NCBI GenBank assembly: GCA_050084985.1
Contig: JBITNC010000001.1
Coordinates: 212,102,001 to 212,166,000 of the forward strand
Reading direction: 5' to 3'
Length of the DNA stretch: 64,000 nucleotides
Source of the DNA: Nageia nagi
Lineage: Eukaryota; Pinophyta
In this document: positions 1 to 12,539 of the stretch, piece by piece
How the letters are laid out: every line of letters starts with the position of its first letter
How positions within the stretch are numbered: position 1 is the stretch's first letter
The notes under the pieces: generated by a model
What the model was told of the DNA's origin: nothing
Database searches by the model: none
The model's input: only the letters and a program-made list of their open reading frames with translations
Position numbers and translations under genes: made by a program

Positions 1-1142
1 TACCATAATTTTGAATGATTTTTGCTATCAAATCTATAATTGAGTTCCCTTTTTCATTATCTTTATAAAATAATAATACCCCTAAGGCATATAATAGGTT
101 GGTATGGAGAAAGATACTTCTTTCCCAAAATCTATTAGAACTAAACTCTAACTATATTCATCCATGAAAGATAAAGTAAAAATATCCATAATCATATCAA
201 TATTTGGTAATAAAATTATTAATTCTTATCCCTCCAATAGGCTTATTAATATGAACCATCCATTTTGAACAATGCAAGACAAAATAAGGATCTACATCAA
301 GCATATCAATATAATACCTTATAAAATCACTATGAATCTTAATAAACTCATTTATGTACCTTTTTTTCTATGGTATTGGAAGAGCAACTTCAACTTCAAC
401 TAATTCATCATTCTTTTGTAATAGCACCAATGATCCATTCAACCCTAAAATCTCATTTTATTCCTTATTTTCTTCATTTAAGTTAGTTAATTTAGAATAT
501 TCCCCCATGTACTACAATATATCATCATTATTATAGCAATCAAAATCAAGTGGAATAGCATCATTATACCATGATTTATCATCAATGTCATCATAAATAG
601 GAAAAGATAAAATATCCTTATCTAATATTTCTAAACCTTTTTCAATACTCTTCCAACTATCCACCATATATTCTTTCAAAAAAGGATATGAAAAGATATT
701 GCTCATTACCATTTCCTCAACTAAAGGAGTTGGATCTAATAAGAATGATGATGAAGAGCAAGAACCATCTTCTTCAAATTTAGGGGCCCCTTGATCAATG
801 ATGGGGGAAAATTATAGATCTCCTCAAATAAAGGTGAGATGAAAACACCATCATAGTCCTCTTCACTTTGCTATGATCTCTAACTATTCTCAAAATTGGT
901 AAGTCATGTAGCTATGATAAGATCTAGTAATATCAACAAACTACCCAAACCTTTCAATTCATTTACCTCTTTGCACAATGCATATAGTTTTCTAATCATA
1001 TTTCAAAATGCTTCTTTCATTTTAATGCTACTAACAACCTAGAAACAACTATAAATGCTACTAGCAACATCAATCCATTACAAAATTCTTGTAATATCTC
1101 ACTAAGAGGGTAAGATAAATCAAACAAATGGGTTCACCAAAA
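1..1142 (-). pseudogene. Element C' internal region, Ty3/gypsy, internally deleted
   Basis: Read on the minus strand from the LTR at 1143. A primer-binding-site-like TTTTGGTGAACC lies at about 1131-1142, followed by a gag-like start (about 1110-780). The text then jumps to the segment upstream of RT (512-712; visible WYNDAIPLDFDCYN) and to the start of RT, where LPNIDMIMD is readable near 185-215. The plus-strand element C has the same upstream segment near 21360-21450, but there about 2.5 kb separates it from the LTR, whereas here it is under 0.7 kb. Most of gag and all of the protease are therefore missing, with the junction near 720-790. The remainder of pol runs off the left edge. Stops interrupt every frame. 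The Ty3/gypsy call is firm; assignment to the C family rests on LTR and linker similarity. Confidence 0.7.
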
Positions 1143-1893
1143 TGTATACCATAAATAATGAATTAAATAAATAATTCATTAATATGAATTACAATATATA
1201 ATATTGTTTAAGGTAATACAAGCTATATATGATCTCTAATTAATGTATAAACCTCATAAATGAACAAACAACTTTGAGTACATGCAAAATGAGTGGTCAC
1301 ATGTCTACCTTATGATCATTAGTGAGCTCTAGGAAGTAAAATTATCAAACCATTAATTTATGTAAGAAACATATCATTAGTTGCTTGGATTAGGTATATC
1401 CACATGTGCTAATTGAAGTATATGGAACCAAATAAATATTATTACAAATTAGACTTCAAAAATAATAAAATCCATACATAAAAAATTCTATTAATAGCTT
1501 AAAATATGCATATCCATTAGAAAAAACTGAAATGCATGAGACAAGATGAATGGTATAGAAAATCTAATATAGGTGGTGTTATAAAATATTGTTGTTGGGA
1601 TTAATATGATAATATTGCATATTCTATTCTCTCTCTCTCCCTAATCATGGGAGATATGTTACCTTTGATGTTCTTTTATAGCAACATTTTGATCCTCTTT
1701 TATTCTTGGGATCATTGCACATTACATTATTTGTGGTGTCCTTTTTTATATTTGACATCCTTTACATTGTTCTATGGTCCATTACATTTATTACATTACC
1801 TTGGATATATTTTAACCCCTTTTTATAATACATATCTTTGATGCTATAAAATGAATTATTTAATAAATAATAATTCATTTTTAGGCATCTACA
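1143..1893 (-). repeat. 5' LTR of element C' (minus strand)
   Basis: On the minus strand this runs from TGTAGATGCCTAAAAATG (1893 downward) to GGTATACA at 1143, giving TG...CA ends. It is followed directly by the TTTTGGTGAA motif seen after the other LTRs. The body resembles the LTRs of element C at 18191-18828 and 30854-31488. On its outer side (1894 upward) there is no polypurine tract. Instead there is sequence homologous to the 3' noncoding region of the A family, so this is a 5' LTR inserted into element D. The hairpin near the LTR start is intact here (ATGAATTATT / AATAATTCAT). Confidence 0.8.
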
Positions 1894-3400
1894 CTATGAC
1901 AATCATACTCACTTAGATAATACCTATAGAATAAAGCAATATAATACCCACATAGATCACATCCCATTACATAATAAGAAATGAAAAGAGCAAGGATGAA
2001 ATTAATATGATATCTCTTATGTTATTATGGCTGATGCAGCTCATAGTGTTACAAACCATGATATATAGACTACTATGATAGACAACTCATAGTCTATGAA
2101 GACCAATTTGATGAGGAACTTTTATGAATCATGCTTGGAATGATTATGATTATCAAGGTGATGATAAATTTTAATGAATCAAGCTTGAAATATACTATAA
2201 AAATGATAGATGTACTCATGGAAGGACCATGGCTTGAAAATAATTGACATTAGGATAACGGTAATCAATTTTTGTAATTATACCAAATTTTCAATTATTC
2301 ATTGGCCTTACATTTCAATATTTCAATTTGCATGAATTTTCAATATAAACCCATATCATTAATAGTGTGGAATGCCAAAACATTTGCAATCATGTCTTTA
2401 AAAGTTTGATCATTATCATTAAACTATTTCAAATGCTTTAAGGAATCATAATAATGAGCAAATATTCAATGAAATTTCAATATGCCCCAAGTATAAAGCA
2501 TTTATAGTAATGACATGTCATTGGTGGCATGAAATTTTTCTAATCAGGTGTAGAAATTGAAAAGATGTTAAATTAACCATCAAACATAATATGTTACATC
2601 ATGTCATGACAAAATAACATTGCTATTTACTATAAAAATTTCTAGATAAATAAAAAATGTTGAATATTTAACTAGATATTCAATTTACTTGTTACATTGT
2701 TCATAAAATTGAAAGATACATATTTCTAAGATATTAAAAATATGTAAGCATGATCATCATTTGAAATTATGCATAATTTTACCTTTTACATGTCATTGGT
2801 GATGCTTTAATGGATGAATTAATTTTTAGGAAAAATAGCACATCTAATTGGCAATGAAATATGAATCTTCAAGTATGTACCATTCAAAAATTATGCATAT
2901 ATTTGAATATGAAAAATTGGAATACAAATTTAATTACATTAGATTTCAATAATTAAAATTCATCATTTGCATTCATCCAATATTCATAAAATATAGCTAA
3001 TATGATCCATGGTAGTAAGAATTAGATAAGTGCATTTTACATTCTTGCAAATTTTACATAAATAATGATGTTGGTGGCATCCATTTAATACAAATAAATT
3101 TAAACAATGCAAGATGACCAATTTTTAATCCAATATGTAATATGAACTATGCAAAGGAGAGATCTTACCATTTATGATCAAAAGGCATTGGGTTGAAGAC
3201 CAATTCAATGAAAAGCATGTTGCTAGTGATGTAAAAGTAGTAAATTTGATTTTTGAAAAAGAAATAATAGCTCTATAAAATAATTTTGAACACATGGAAT
3301 ATACAAATTAATAATTTTTAGCAATATAGAGTTGGTATTGTTAGTTTCCTAGGGTTTAAAATTAAAAGGGGGATATAAAAGCATAATCATTTACTTTTCA
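1894..3400 (-). mobile_element. 3' noncoding region of element D
   Basis: This AT-rich stretch without a coding frame is, on the minus strand, homologous to the 3' untranslated part of element A. The best stretch pairs 1940-2140 here with about 29170-29390, where shared text includes the reverse complements of TAGATCACATCC and GATGCAACTCATAG. It belongs to the minus-strand element whose 5' LTR is at 8835-9571. The 3' LTR would lie left of the window because C' was inserted at 1893/1894. Beyond about 2200 the similarity is weaker and I could not delimit it. Confidence 0.6.
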
Positions 3401-3589
3401 TTTTATTTTAACTTATCATTATCAAAGGGAACAAAGCTCTAGTGAATTAGATGTCAGATGCCCCTTGCATTTGATGCTACCTTATACACTTTTCCTCCCA
3501 TTCATCATGTAGCTTGTTCTTGATAGTGGGGTCTCCTTAGCCATGCAATCCTTGTGGTGTGATGTTTTAACTTTACTTGATATTCTTCC

Positions 3590-5575
3590 CCATGGCTAAT
3601 GATAGATGGAGAGGTATTAAGAGACCTCTAATCATACGATGGGGCCACACCATGGAATACCTTTGTACTCTACCATTTGAGCACATAGTATATCGCTAAC
3701 CTATTACTTATCATTGCAATTTCATCTTTTCCTACATGTTTATCTAGTTCTACTTGTTAATTTATTTAAATTAGATTTTGTTTCCCATCAATGTTTGATT
3801 TTAATTTTATTTTTCTCTTATTTATGCCTTACAAGAATGTAAGGTGTTAATCCAAGAGGGATCTATATCAATAATGGCTCTAGAAAAGGTATAGTCCTAG
3901 CAAAGGATCAACCATGAGGATGATATTCTTTCTTGATGTGGGTTGGGTGACTTAGTAGTGGCTGGACACATCTACCAAGATCTCCCTTTATTGAAATGAA
4001 AGCATTTACAAAGCATTAGGATCTAGAGTAACACATTTCACCTACCCCAATATGAAATTATTATTACCTTGCATGATGTTTATCACATATGGTGAATCCC
4101 CATTCGAGGAAGGCTTATGCATCAAGATGAGGTGGAGGATAATAGGGTTCAAAAGTAGTTAATATTTTAGCTAACTAATAAGGAGGACCATGACTAGGAG
4201 CACCATGCTACTAGGTTGGTTAAGGTGTATCATTTTTTCTAACTAAGGAGGTATTTGAGATTATATATTATAGTCATTATTGCTCTTCATTATCACTTGA
4301 TCTAGTTTGGGTTATTCAAGAAATTTATGCTCAAGAAATGTAATTCACATGGGAACCACTTGTTCTTTCCTATCTTTACTAAAAATTATACAATTTTGTG
4401 AGTGTTGATAAGTTCAACATCATGGTGGCTCACATAAGCTTGCTATAGATATGGATTTATGAGAAGATTATAGTGATTCAACTAATCAGATTTCATAAGG
4501 GTCAAGAGGACCTAAGTGATATAGCCCTTGCTTACTAGGTATCTAAAGCACATGGGTACATGTACCCACATTTCCTAGAGATGAGGAGGAGAGAGGTTGA
4601 TGGTTTGTGGTTATAGGACCTTATATGGGTATCCTATGTAGACTATGTGTGGGATAATGATGCCCACTATCTATTTGGGTTCATCAAGATTACTTCCTCC
4701 AAATCAAGAGGAAACTAGTGGAGTCATATTACTCTCACTTAGTGCTACACTAGTTTAGGATCTAGTAGGGGATCCCATTGGTACCCACATGTTACTAGAG
4801 ATATATGATAAATATGCACTTATGGGATCATATATTATTCCATCTTGGAGATTGACCTAGGAGGAGCCTAAGATACATGATGGTGTGGTAGATGGGTCCG
4901 CATCAAGGATGGTTCAAGGCTATTCATCTAATTACATTAGGTATGGAAAATATGATGAGGATGAGGTAGTAATGAGTTAGGGGTCCTTAGAGTATGACCC
5001 CTACCAAGTGAACAATCTAATGCATGATATTTTAGTCCAAGAGGAGGTAGTAGCACTAGGATTAGAGGCACTCGTAGAGGCTATGCCACTAGTGGAACCA
5101 ACTAAAATACTAATAACATACTCAAGTTTGTAATTTATATATGATTAGAGGACTAATAATATAATTATTATTTTTAGGAGATGATGATACATAGATGGTA
5201 TCCCTTGAGGTTGATATCGAGAGGCTTAAGCCTTTTGAGGACTAGGTAGCAGCTTAATAGGCCATAATTTTGGCGAGAGATACATAGATTGCTACCTTAT
5301 AGCAATATATGAAGAGACTATAGAAGAGGATGGACATGCCTCCACCAAATGAGTAATGGGATTTCATACAAAGCCTAATGGACAAAATCAAGAAGAGGAT
5401 TCAAACATAGCACTCCTAAGAGAGAAGTATGTGTGGGTAAAGGCCCATTTGGGTACCCATGGGGTGAGCACTAGTGAGATCTTAGGAGGCATCTTAGCAT
5501 TAGGTGCTAGTGGTAATAGTAGGAGAGTTAGGTAGAGGACCAAAAATTCTAGGAGTAGTGGGAGTAGTTCCCATT
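3590..5575 (+). pseudogene. Plant mobile domain (PMD, MAIN-like) protein, decayed
   Basis: A plus-strand coding remnant with many stops. Near 4033-4080 it reads TFHLPQYEIIITLHDV, followed after a short gap by IPIRGRL (4096-4116). This matches the signature of the plant mobile domain (PF10536, 'aminotransferase-like plant mobile domain'): a FHLP-x-GE-x-TITLQDV core followed by a GRxV/L segment. Further on, IWIYEKI (near 4450) fits the domain's QxWxYE-type helix, and a tail extends to about 5575. An ATG at about 3594 may be the original start, but the N-terminus is not secure. PMD proteins occur as host genes and inside plant transposons and some Ty3/gypsy elements. Here it lies antisense inside element D, between gag and the 3' noncoding region, so it is probably a captured extra gene. 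An independent insertion is not excluded. Confidence 0.6.
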
Positions 5576-6530
5576 AGTATCATTTTATTGACCTAATTCC
5601 ACCCCATTTTATTGTATATTATGATATTTGAGATATATATATATATCTTTTTGGTACCAAAAATCATGTTAATATTTTTTGATTTGCTTTTATTTGCTTT
5701 ATGTATAGATGTGAATGGCTTAGTTTATTATTGTACAATGTGTTAGGATGAAGCATGTACATTTACAAAGTATAATTTTTAGGAATATAAGAAATAAACA
5801 ATTCATTAAAAAGCAATATACTTATTATTAAGCTATAATTATCTTGTAAAATGAACTTAAGTACATATTAATTCAATTTCACTTGACTAAATGCATGAAA
5901 CATGAATTCAATACCAAGAGAAATAAATGAACATTCAATCTATGTCCCTTAGGTACCAAATAAATCAATAATGAATAAGTTTAAGTTTTTCCTTTTTTAA
6001 TGATTTCAAATTTTAGTTTTAGCCATTTTAATGAATTAGAAATGCAATAAGATGATCAAAACACTATCCTTTTTAATTAATTATGCTCTAGTAAATGCAT
6101 ATATTTAATGGCCTAAAAATAGGTGGAACATTGCTGATGATATGGAATACAAGCATTATAACAAAAAAATAAAGAAATGATGAAGGGGTATTTATCTATG
6201 AGATGAAAAAGCCAATAACAAGATGCATACAATGATCAATAATTCACAATGGGTAGACCAACAAATAACCTACCTAATGTACATAATTAGATTTTTATCA
6301 TTTAAGTAATAATTTTATGTACTTGGGAAGGTTTAGAAACCTAGACACATTTTATAGAGGTAGGTATGAAGAGAGGCACTTTCCTTATTCCATATTTCAT
6401 ATCATGGGTGGTGTATGAACAATCATGCACTCTATTAGCAGCATTTACTTGTATTGTATTTTCATCATTCTTTAGTTTTTTAATTTTGTATCTATGTGTT
6501 TAAGTAAAATAATAATTTAAATCATATGAA
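5576..6530. other. No gene seen; probable internal sequence of element D
   Basis: AT-rich, with no recognisable coding frame on either strand. There is a short (AT)n run at about 5633-5648. I cannot place it in pol: no RT, RNase H or integrase motif is visible between the D gag and the PMD pseudogene. D is therefore either pol-less or heavily deleted. Confidence 0.4.
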
Positions 6531-6589
6531 GTACTTACCATGCTGATGAAGCCTTTTGGTTGTGAAGGTGGTAAAGGATTTGTAAACAC

Positions 6590-8790
6590 CTCCAACTATC
6601 CATTATCAGGATGTATAGGTCCATCATTTGTAGCTGTATTACCATCCATATAAATTACCTTTTTATCAATGAAATATTGAATAATATTTCTTAAAACCTT
6701 ATAATTTTTGGTTAGGTGTTTTGGTATCATGTGATAATTATAAAATTTCTCATATATAAAATTTTTAAGTACACTAATAAGAAATTTAGGCTCAACAATA
6801 GGTGAAAGATCAATGAGATCTTCTTTTATCAACATATTAAGAATATTATCAATAGTATCAATCAACTTTGTAAATTTTATTTGAGGTTTAGTATTACTTT
6901 ATTTCTTTTATCAACATGGTTCACTTCAATTTTCTTATTACTTTCAAAATTTTTAGCTTTCTTTTCATATGGTTGAGGTTTACTATTATGCATAGCATAA
7001 AGTTTCTTAATGTAAGTCTCTTTTTTAAACAAAACATCCAACATTTCATCCAATTTCATATCACAATTAGAGATAAACAATAACTTATATATAGTTTGTA
7101 AAGCATTTACAAATGTATCTTTCAAATCTCACTCAAGTATAGTGATCTTATTAGCTGTATATTTCCATATTTTCACAAAGTTAGCCAAAGAGTGATTAGG
7201 CAATTACTTAATTTTACACAAATATTTGAATTTAAATATTTTAGCAATATTGTGTATCTAAAGTAACTAGAAAATTGATGTATAAAATCTTCATATTTAT
7301 TAATACTCTTTTTAGGAAGAAGAAAATACCATTTCAATGAATCATCTTTCAAACTATGTGAAAATAATTTAGTAAACATATCTTGATCATGAATATATTC
7401 CATCGCTTCTTTTTAGGATTTTCTAACATGCATCTTTGGATCTTGCAAACCATCAAAATTTGTAAACTTTATACTCTTTTTATTAGTAAGCATTTTAGAA
7501 ATAAGTTTATTAGTTAAAGGATGTTTCAAACAAAATAAGAAATCATCTTCATCATTAGTAAGCAACTCCTCCAATTTCTTTATCCTTTCCTTAGTTGTAT
7601 TAATAGTGTTTGAGATTACAAGGGTGTGAATTTTAATAATAGTTATATTAGTTATTTGGGATGGTGGATGGGTTTAAGGTGAAACATTTGCAATTCTAAG
7701 CTCTTTTTGTTTAATTGAAACAAATGGTCTAATTTTATTTACCATTTCATGCTCAAGTTTATCAAGTAATTTTATTATAATTTCTATTTATTTCTCATAA
7801 ATATATCCTTATGAAAGGATGTGGTTTCTTGAGTATCATGAAGGATTCTAATTTTAATATTATGATTTTCTAATTATCAATCAAGATTATGCTTATAAGC
7901 ATTATTAACAATATTAGTAATTTATTTTCTAAGTTTTGAATCAGGATCTTCATTTTGTAAAATGCTTTTACCTTTAGAAAGCATACATATTTTAAAGTAG
8001 TCATGTTTGAGAATTAGGTATTCATAATCTTCTTATTCACTTTTTATGCCATCATTCTCAACATTTACTTTGCTTGAGGGCTTTAAAACATCTTCATTTC
8101 CTTTAAGAGGAGGTTTTGTATCATCTGCATTCACATTGATGGTAGTATGTTCATAGGGTGACATGACATCAATGACATCTAGATTAATAATAGAAACCCT
8201 TCATCTTATTGAACCTACAACAAACTATCTGATGCTTACAAATCTATAAAGTTCTCTTCTAATAGCTCATAATTTGTTAGAATATCAATAACAATTTCAA
8301 CATTATGAGTAAGAAAATATTCTAATTTTTCTTTATCAGATAGCAATTCTTTAATAGATTGAATATGGCTAAGAATTCTATCTAACTTTTCAATTTTAGC
8401 ATTATCATTATAAGTATCCTCATGACTATTCGAACTTATAGTTTCAAATCCAAGTGTTCAATATTTGTATCAAATCGATGAGGAGTTTCACAAATGATAT
8501 CCATTTTCTTACTAGAGCTTATAGATTTAGAATCACTACATGATCATGGTTATCAGGATGAGTTTCTTATAGAGGTAATTTAGGATTATTTATTCCTTAC
8601 AATTTTCTTAATATCATTAAAATTAACCTTACTCCTATATACCTTAGGTTGCTCTATATTTAAATTCATTTTCAAAACATAGGTAGAATAAACCCTAGTT
8701 TTGTCATTTTCTCTAGCTACTATTTGAAGAGCTTTAGGTAAAGGGATGAATAATAGCAAAAATGGATTCATGAATTTTATAAAGGATGTC
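6590..8790 (-). pseudogene. gag of element D (Retrotrans_gag-like), interrupted
   Basis: Minus-strand coding remnant starting just inside the 5' LTR. Open pieces are 8586-8771, 7173-7403, 6877-7125 and 6596-6865. The clearest block (about 7470-7270) reads KFTNFDGLQDPKMHV and, further on, SLKDDSLKWYFLLP and YEDFIHQF. These are the hallmarks of plant Ty3/gypsy gag (PF03732): F-x-G-x-xDP, ...SL-x-x-x-A-x-x-W-(F/Y)-x-x-LP, ...F-x-x-x-F. Gag would form the cytoplasmic virus-like particle. The reading is broken by stops and by frame changes between pieces. On the minus strand the region ends with a GTAAGT at about 6533-6538, a possible splice donor. No zinc knuckle was found downstream. Confidence 0.65.
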
Positions 8791-8814
8791 TTAGACCAAG
8801 ATATAGGTGTGTAA

Positions 8815-8834
8815 TAATTTTGGTTTCACCAAAA
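8815..8834 (-). other. Primer-binding-site region of element D
   Basis: Directly after the LTR end the minus strand reads ATTTTGGTGAAACC. The TGGTGAA core is shared with elements C, E1 and C' at the same place. The primer tRNA is not assigned. Confidence 0.5.
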
Positions 8835-9571
8835 TGTAGATCTCAAAATATGCAATTATTAATAAACATAAATAAATAAATGGTCTATGAATATACAATG
8901 ATTATATAATGATATGCTCTATATCAGATCATAATAAATATACATGAAACACATGAAGCTAATATAGAGCAAGTATATGTATACAATATTTAAAGAACAT
9001 AATAATGAATCTTCAAAGGATTAGTATCAGCTTCAAGATGAGATCGTAATAGATATTTACAAGAATGGAACCATGATTCATTCGACAAAATTTGGACATC
9101 CTGATCTAGATAGAGCACACTATTGGCTATGTGGAAGAAAAATGCTACTAGCTACATATAATTGGATGTTTTGTGTAGTGCATAAGAAAGAGAAGTTTAT
9201 ATCTCAGAGTATAATAAATTCTTAGATAGGTAGCATCCAAAGAAACTGTTACAATTAAAAACCACCTAACAAAGTTTTTTATCATATCATAAGAGTTCAA
9301 TCCATGGAAATCAACCTATTTCTCCTAGATTTATACCATACAAAGGACATAGAGAGGAATGAGACCAACTTCCATCAATAATAATAATGTTTTCCATATT
9401 CAAGATAAATTAAAATATAAACCATGATAAATAACTTTGCATTAGTCCTAGCACATGTTATTGCATTGTAATATCAAGTTTATCTTGATTTTTGTATTAT
9501 TACTAATAATCATTTAAAATATCTAAATATGATTTATTAAATAAATAATAAACCATTTTTATGCATCTACA
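8835..9571 (-). repeat. 5' LTR of element D (minus strand)
   Basis: Minus-strand LTR of 737 bp, from TGTAGATGCATAAAAATGG (9571 downward) to GATCTACA at 8835. Its body is alignable with the A/B LTRs, for example TTAATAAATCATATTTAG near the start and a TTACAATGCAATAACATG block. The start hairpin has a G-T wobble (ATGGTTTATTA / TAATAAATCAT). To its right, without transition, lies the 3' half of the A3 coding frame, so element D was inserted into A3. Confidence 0.8.
9325..9337 (-). promoter_or_regulatory. Putative TATA box in the D LTR
   Basis: The minus strand reads GGTATAAATCTAG in the middle of the LTR, where plant LTRs carry the TATA element that sets the start of the R region. The position matches TATA-like motifs in the A and B LTRs. 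Confidence 0.4.
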
Positions 9572-9786
9572 ATAAGATTGAACTCCATAATCAGATGTTG
9601 CAATATGAAATGACTAGTTAACTATTTCAATTTACACAAATTGATGTGATTGATATTCTTAAAAAAATAGTAACACAATTGGATAAAATAAAATAATAGA
9701 TATTCATAATAAAGAATATCAAATTCTAATTAAAAAATATAGTATTAGTCATGGTGGTAGTTCCACCACCCTCTAATGTAGTATAA
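9572..9786 (+). pseudogene. A3: C-terminal end of the A-family protein
   Basis: Plus-strand end of the family-specific frame seen complete in elements A and B. Visible text includes LFQFTQIDVIDILKKIVTQ and the terminal MVVVPPPSNVV before the stop at 9784-9786. Element A ends MVVVPPPSSAL and element B ends MVVVPSTYNVL. The N-terminal part is missing because D is inserted here; it should resume left of D, outside the window. No function is known. Confidence 0.6.
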
Positions 9787-11306
9787 TTTATAATTTTTCA
9801 TATCATATAAGGTGAATTTTATATAGGTTTACACTTTCATGCACTTATGGGTTGCATATCATCTAAGTCAATATCATACATACATTTAGTTACCATGGAA
9901 AATATCATCAAGTTTTCAATCTTGTTATATTTGCATCTTCATATTTTTAATCACTTTCTATTACTTATTATTTTTATTTTACATATTATCATTTTCATTA
10001 TTTCATCAAACCTTCTTCTTTCATTAAATTTTTTCTTACCTTCTATCTCTCATCAAGATTCTTAATTTTTTCATGATAATTAAATCTCTCATATCTAGAT
10101 TAGTATTGTGTCTAATTACTTCATCCCATATTATTTGCATTTTATAAAAAAAAATAAAAATAAACATGTAGGATTAGTGAACAAGTACAGGAATCAATAT
10201 CAAAATAAAGTGGATATAGTCTTAGGTAGGGGTACTTTCAATTTTAGCTAGGGGAAGTTTTAGTTTTAATTGGGGATAGAATGAATTTTTAGCTAGGATC
10301 ATGATAGAAATCAAATGTCAAAGTTATAATATAGAAATTTAGCAATTAGAATCATAAATAGGAAAAATTTGGTTGTAAAAAATAGAGCATGCATGTCATT
10401 ATAGTATAGAATTTATGGCACTAGTGTCATGCAAATAAGTTTCAAATATCCCATTCTAGGTGAATATAGGTAAGTACAACTATAGTGTATCATATCAAAC
10501 TTCATATGAAATTTAGAGTGTTCACATCATGTGATATCTATATGTTTACTATCAAATTTTACATAGTTTCTTATATTTATCATATAATTTCTTTGTGATT
10601 ATCATATGAATGCCATACATTTTTTACTCATGATATTTTTATAACCCATTGAAATACCAATATCAAAAATCTTCTATAGATATCATCAAAAAATAAAACT
10701 AACATATCTTGAATATCTGATGGAGGCCATATTTATCCACATGATTAGGGAATAGAGCATTCCTTTTTTCTTAGAAGTATAATCAACCTACTTGTATTGG
10801 GTCCAAGAACCCCTTCTTCTTGGGAGTATAAGAAACCTATGTATTCTAGATCTAAAAACTCAAATGATTTGGAGTAAAAAGAACCCACTTGATTGGGGAC
10901 ATTAGAAAAATTTTAGTTCATGTTATGTTACATCATGTTATTTTATATCATGTTATACTATGTCATGTTTTATCTTTAATTTTATAATATTATAATCCTT
11001 TAAAATATATGATCTACATAGGTATTATTTATTTTATTTCCATAAATTATTCTAGAGAGTAGGATCAAAGGTGCCATCAATCCTCTATACATATGATGTT
11101 ATTTTGGCTTGATAACACTATAGAAGCTAGTGTGAGGAGAAATCCAATATTAAAGGGAAAAAAAAAATTGCTTCTCTAAATTTGAATGCTTTGCATTTCT
11201 TATCAATGCTCTATACACTTTACCCTTAAAAAAAATTCACTTCTATAAATTTCTTTATATAATACAATTTTAATGGTTTTCATTTCATATCCAAATTGGG
11301 GGGAAA
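9787..11306 (+). mobile_element. A3: 3' noncoding region and polypurine tract
   Basis: Noncoding sequence homologous to element A downstream of its stop (about 27602-29648). It ends with the purine tract AATTGGGGGGAAA at 11294-11306 directly before the 3' LTR. It contains short degenerate repeats of TCATGTTAT type near 10920-10970. No other gene is seen in it. Confidence 0.6.
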
Positions 11307-12057
11307 TGTATATGCTTAAAAATGATTTGTTATTTATTAATAAGTAATATTTTAAGTATCTACACTATATATTATTTAAACCATATAAATATCTATAATA
11401 TCAAGACTAATATGTTAATTAAGTGCTAAACGTATGCTATTTAAGGCTAATATATCTTAATTATATTTATATCTAGAATTATCTTGAGAATATCATTAAT
11501 ATTTAATATTATTATATAATTCTATTGAAATTATTATTATTATTTTAAAGTTAGCTCTAACTCTCTTTTTTATTCTTACAAGTATAAAATAAGGTGCACA
11601 ACATAATAACCCCTATCAGATCTCTTTGATAGATGGTTTTCTAGACATCAATTGTACTACACTTACAATATCTCTACATGCCACTATATGAGAATTTGTT
11701 ATACTATAAGCTTTATCTACTTGCTTTATGTATATCCTAAATCTATAGGTTTTAAGGTATTGATACCATGAACAAGACCATTGCACAACATTCATGTTAT
11801 GCTTCTTTACGATGTAGGACTATGGATTTGTAGGATGTTGAGCATTGATCTAGGTCATATGAATATCCTTATAGGTCCATCCTAATTCTGATCTAATCTT
11901 TGGAATAACTCTACCATATATTTGGGATTACTTGCTTCTCATATTAGGTGTACACTTTCTTGATTTTATTTAGATAACCTAGATAAGTTATTTGCACTAT
12001 ATATTATAGATTTATGTTTATTTTATTTATTATAGTTAATCATAATTAAAGTCTATA
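11307..12057 (+). repeat. 3' LTR of A3
   Basis: Plus-strand LTR of about 750 bp from TGTATATGCTTAAAAATG to GTCTATA (the expected terminal CA now reads TA). It is preceded by a purine tract, as expected for a 3' LTR, and followed immediately by copia gag sequence, so A3 was inserted into the copia element. The start hairpin is partly decayed. A truncated inverted copy of this LTR type is at 40684-40950. Confidence 0.75.
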
Positions 12058-12430
12058 TCAACACTATCATACATCAAAGATGAACAAAATTCATGTCTCC
12101 TACAACTACATGAAAAAGGCCACAAACAAGGTTTAATTTTTTCTTTTCTAACTACTATTTTAAATGCAATGCCTATGATTATAATATTTTAGATTGCAAG
12201 TTTAATGTAGCACCATGAAACTTTATAATTAGAAATACATTTGCTTTGTTGATGGATTATCCCATGGAATGTTATAAATACCATAATTTTAGGCACATTG
12301 AAAAATATTGTAGAACTATGTTCATATCTAATCAATTTCAAGGTAGAATATTTCAGCCAAATGAAATGATACAAAATAGAAAAATTCCTAAAAATCATTC
12401 ATAAGATACTAAAAATGAACAACCAAGATA
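12058..12430 (+). pseudogene. Ty1/copia gag fragment with decayed zinc knuckle
   Basis: The fragment begins directly at the A3 LTR. At 12270-12311 the frame reads CYKYHNFRHIEKYC. This fits the CX2CX4HX4C nucleic-acid-binding knuckle of copia gag, with the second Cys replaced by Tyr and the Gly before His by Arg. A second, poorer Cys motif lies just upstream (about 12160). The N-terminal gag and the 5' LTR of this element are absent; they should lie beyond the A3/D insertions, left of the window. Confidence 0.6.
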
Positions 12431-12539
12431 ATATCTTGAAGCTAATGTCAAACAATTCTAGAAAGAAGAAAATAACTAAATGAAGATAAAGAGTTTTTAA
12501 ATATATATACAACATTTAAGGCATAAAATAAACCTACAC

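Noticed and set aside
1647-1841. Open frame of 64 codons on the plus strand
   Set aside because: It lies entirely inside the C' LTR, is hydrophobic from T-rich sequence, and has no homologue in the other LTR copies.
12189-12398. Minus-strand open frame of 69 codons
   Set aside because: It is antisense to the copia gag knuckle, which has a recognisable motif on the plus strand.
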